DNA from: Methanoregula sp.
GTDB taxonomy: Archaea; Halobacteriota; Methanomicrobia; Methanomicrobiales; Methanospirillaceae
Assembly (NCBI RefSeq): GCF_002835825.1
Contig: NZ_PIZH01000056.1
Span: 1 to 8,505, forward strand
Length of the DNA stretch: 8,505 bases
Direction: 5' to 3'
A model generated the notes under the pieces. The model searched no databases, was not told the origin of the DNA, and worked only from the letters and a program-made list of their open reading frames with translations. Below, one piece after another: positions 7,157 to 8,505 of this stretch (position 1 is the stretch's first letter; every line of letters begins with the position of its first letter). A program made the position numbers and the translations under genes.

Positions 7157-7159
7157 GTC

Positions 7160-7181
7160 GAAGAGTGCTTTCGCACTCTTC
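7160..7181 (-). other. Perfect 9-bp hairpin with GAAA tetraloop in a 3' untranslated region
   Basis: The minus-strand RNA reads GAAGAGUGC, GAAA, GCACUCUUC: nine uninterrupted pairs closed by a GNRA loop. A further AAGUC/GACUU pairing (7187-7191 with 7155-7159) could extend the stem across a five-base bulge. On the + strand the loop would be UUUC, which is less favourable, so the minus strand is the likely functional one. It starts about 28 nt after the stop at 7209 and lies between the two copies of the 24-bp repeat. It could protect the 3' end or bind a protein; it is not followed directly by a T-run, so it is not a simple bacterial-style terminator. Confidence 0.6.
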
Positions 7182-7208
7182 TCATTGACTTCTCGTTGAT
7201 TGGGGGAA

Positions 7209-7412
7209 TTATTCCCGCCCGAACTTGTTCAGGAGAGAGAAGCCAACACCGAAGAACAGCACCGCGGCTACCGGCCAGACCGACCAGGTGATCCTGCCGT
7301 TCATCATGAAGTCCATACCAAGGAGAAAGACCGAGATGAGCAGCATCACGGCAATGCCGTACCACCACTTCTTCCCACCGGTTCCAGAGCACCCGCAATC
7401 CATCATACTCAT
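7209..7412 (-). CDS. Small two-helix membrane protein with N-terminal CGC motif
   Basis: From ATG 7412 the product is 67 residues and starts MSMMDCGCSGTGGKKWWYG. Two hydrophobic helices follow (GIAVMLLISVFLLGMDF and WPVAAVLFFGVGFSLL), then a short basic end KFGRE. The CGC pair followed by Gly and Lys-Lys at the membrane border could bind a metal or be lipid-modified, but this is a guess. The frame is open to an ATG at 7436 (75 residues); I prefer 7412 because an AT-rich promoter-like stretch and the U-tract of the preceding unit at 7443-7448 sit right on the longer start. No Shine-Dalgarno precedes any of the candidates. I do not recognise a named family. The last 11 codons overlap the second copy of the 24-bp repeat. 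Confidence 0.65.
   Translation of the reverse strand: MSMMDCGCSGTGGKKWWYGIAVMLLISVFLLGMDFMMNGRITWSVWPVAAVLFFGVGFSLLNKFGRE
7223..7246. repeat. 24-bp direct repeat, copy inside the small membrane protein gene
   Basis: Identical to 7133-7156. This copy encodes the part GFSLLNK of the C-terminus of the minus-strand gene ending at 7209, so it is probably the source copy. Confidence 0.85.
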
Positions 7413-7442
7413 AGTATCATGAGATAATGGGGGCATATGAAT

Positions 7443-7448
7443 AAAAAA
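7443..7448 (-). terminator. Oligo-T terminator of the DUF6159-like gene
   Basis: Six T on the minus strand lie 28 nt after the stop at 7477. The following bases, ATTCATATG, make an AT-rich stretch that may serve as the promoter of the next small gene, so terminator and promoter are fused. Confidence 0.55.
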
Positions 7449-7476
7449 GGAGCAGAAAGGATTGCTCTATTATCGT

Positions 7477-8325
7477 TCAGATGGTGCCGGGCCCGGCCTG
7501 TTTTGGGAGGAACGCATTCTGGATTGTGTCCCGGCTGAACGCGGAGGGGACGGTGCCGGTCTTTGCGTAGGTGTAGAGCGCGGTCACGAAGATGCCCTGC
7601 ATTGCGGAGTAGACAACAGCGAGGACCACGATCATGAGGAGGAAGAGGGCAAGGGCTGCGTAAAAGAGGAGCTCGATGCCGAGGAAGAGTGTCCCGAGGA
7701 CACAGAGCCCGCCGAGAACTCCGATCACGACAAACACGACGGCCATCCCGCCGGCCCCGACAATGCTCTCGCCCCACGTCTTCTTGATCAGGCCAAACGA
7801 CTCCGTTATCGACGCAAAGACACCCTTGTCTTCGATAACGAGCACCGGGACCACGAAGAACGTGACCAGCGCCCATGCGCCACCGATTACGGAGAAGACA
7901 ATCTGGCCGATGAAACCCGAGCGTTCTTCCAGAAGGTGGAGGACAAGACCGACCGTTGCAGAAATAACGGCCCAGCCAGCGATTGCGGGGATGTGCGTTG
8001 CTGCGGCGGAGAGCCCCTCTCCAACGGACAGGTCCCTGCCGTTCAGCTTCGCGTTCACACACGTGATCAGGGCCGTATTGAAGAAGATGACGACAAAGTA
8101 ACTCACCACGTAGAAGAGAAAGAGGAGCCCGTAGTATACGAGCGGACCGACCTGTGCCTTTCCCATAAGTGCCCCGGAGAAGAGGAGCGGGAGAATGAAG
8201 GTGAGCACGACAAGAATCGTAACAATTCCCGAGAGGATGGGAAATACGAGCAGTTTTTTGTCGTCCATCAGGATATTCCAGCTTGTCTTCACAAGCCCGA
8301 TACTTCTGCCGATGCTTTCAAACAT
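7477..8325 (-). CDS. DUF6159-like polytopic membrane protein
   Basis: A 282-residue integral membrane protein of unknown function. The hydrophobic segments are about 25-50, 60-90, 113-131, 141-164, 190-215 and 217-252 (the last may be one or two helices), giving six or seven helices. The cytoplasmic N-terminus GRSIGLVKTSWNILMDDKKL and the internal GVFASITESFGLIKKTWGE (168-186) resemble each other (Ser/Gly-Leu-ΦLys-x-x-Trp), a sign of an internal repeat seen in this family. The C-terminal YTYAKTGTVPSAFSRDTIQNAF is also typical of DUF6159 proteins, which occur widely in bacteria and archaea without an assigned role. The ATG at 8325 is preceded by TGATCC, a weak match to the extended anti-Shine-Dalgarno complement. 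A T6 tract ends the unit. The family call is from memory of its pattern and not from a search. Confidence 0.75.
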   Translation of the reverse strand: MFESIGRSIGLVKTSWNILMDDKKLLVFPILSGIVTILVVLTFILPLLFSGALMGKAQVGPLVYYGLLFLFYVVSYFVVIFFNTALITCVNAKLNGRDLSVGEGLSAAATHIPAIAGWAVISATVGLVLHLLEERSGFIGQIVFSVIGGAWALVTFFVVPVLVIEDKGVFASITESFGLIKKTWGESIVGAGGMAVVFVVIGVLGGLCVLGTLFLGIELLFYAALALFLLMIVVLAVVYSAMQGIFVTALYTYAKTGTVPSAFSRDTIQNAFLPKQAGPGTI

Positions 8326-8376
8326 AGGATCAGCGTGGTCGCGGGAACGAGATGAAGATTGCGAGGAGATCCAATG

Positions 8377-8381
8377 AAAAA
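8377..8381 (-). terminator. Weak oligo-T tract after the sorting-tail gene
   Basis: Five T on the minus strand about 28 nt after the stop at 8409. The position matches the other minus-strand units in this region (T-runs about 28 nt after the stop), but the run is shorter. No clear TATA box for the DUF6159-like gene is seen in the remaining bases to 8325. Confidence 0.35.
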
Positions 8382-8408
8382 GAGGTTTTTGCCGGGGAGC
8401 GCGCAGGG

Positions 8409-8505
8409 TTAATGCCGGCGGCGCATCCAGACGATGCCGGCAATGGCGGATGCGAGGATCCCGATCCCTGCGGAGAACGCCGGCGACCGGGTCACAGCAG
8501 GGGAG
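8409..8505 (-). CDS. C-terminus of a surface/exported protein with PGF-CTERM-like sorting tail (5' part outside window)
   Basis: Only the last 31 codons are in the window. The frame gives a tripartite tail: a short polar/proline segment (SPAVTRSPAF), a hydrophobic helix of about 18 residues (SAGIGILASAIAGIVW) and a basic end MRRRH before TAA. This is the layout of PGF-CTERM tails processed by archaeosortase A, which anchor S-layer-type proteins through a lipid. The expected PGF is PAF here. The remainder of the gene is unseen, so a plain C-terminal membrane anchor is also possible. The gene is followed by 83 bp up to the DUF6159-like gene, which contains a T5 tract (8377-8381) that may be its terminator. 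Confidence 0.6.
   Translation of the reverse strand, partial: SPAVTRSPAFSAGIGILASAIAGIVWMRRRH

Noticed and set aside
7133..7246. CRISPR array or insertion-sequence ends
   Set aside because: There are only two repeat copies, one of them coding, with no third unit, no terminal inverted repeats and no transposase or cas gene.
6898..7398. Minus-strand open frame of 166 codons containing WLLSPEQV twice
   Set aside because: The internal repeat is only the 24-bp DNA repeat read in another frame. The frame crosses two better-supported genes and their intergenic region.
7462..8355. Long + strand open frame (297 codons) opposite the DUF6159-like gene
   Set aside because: Its translation is extremely rich in Asp, Glu, His and Lys, the mirror of hydrophobic codons on the other strand. 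The minus frame has coherent membrane helices and a family-like pattern.
1..8505. tRNA, rRNA or riboswitch genes
   Set aside because: I saw no tRNA cloverleaf-like GGTTC-box pattern, rRNA stretch or recognisable riboswitch; the + strand intergenic gaps before 5481 are at most 14 bp.

Overview
The window looks like chromosomal DNA of a methanogenic archaeon, most likely of the order Methanomicrobiales (Methanoregula-like). The reasons are an archaeal-type MfnA decarboxylase (methanofuran/CoA synthesis), an archaeal Dph2, an archaeal-type HGPRTase, a METTL5-like RNA methylase, TATA-type promoters, oligo-T terminators and a high-GC coding bias. Placement below the order is an inference from general resemblance; no 16S or mcr gene is present.

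Left part (about 1-5481, + strand): a tightly packed gene train. It runs from the C-terminal part of PEP synthase (ppsA, cut by the window edge) through mfnA, hpt, dph2 and a METTL5-like methylase to an Fsr-like MFS transporter. Neighbouring genes overlap by 4 to 23 bp or are separated by 5 to 14 bp, so they are probably co-transcribed. The products supply central anabolism (pyruvate to PEP), coenzyme precursors (tyramine or beta-alanine), purine salvage and two modifications of the translation machinery (diphthamide on aEF2 and a probable N6-adenine methylation of rRNA). The last gene is an exporter.

Middle (about 5482-5734): a 59-residue two-helix membrane protein with its own TATA box and a strong ribosome binding site, followed by an oligo-T terminator. 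It converges on the minus-strand genes with a 22-bp gap.

Right part (about 5734-8505, - strand): genes separated by 40 to 174 bp, most with a recognisable U-tract terminator and some with a candidate TATA box, so they look singly transcribed. Listed from low to high coordinate they are a TylF/MycF-type O-methyltransferase (probably leaderless mRNA), an unrecognised acidic 160-residue protein, a small two-helix membrane protein with a CGC motif, a DUF6159-like polytopic membrane protein, and the extreme C-terminus of a surface protein with a PGF-CTERM-like (here PAF) sorting tail.

The most unusual local structure is the 174-bp gap at 7035-7208. It holds a perfect 9-bp hairpin with a GAAA loop on the minus-strand RNA and a 24-bp exact copy of the 3' end of the adjacent small membrane gene. 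No complete novel defence or mobile system is visible; most of the window is ordinary housekeeping sequence.
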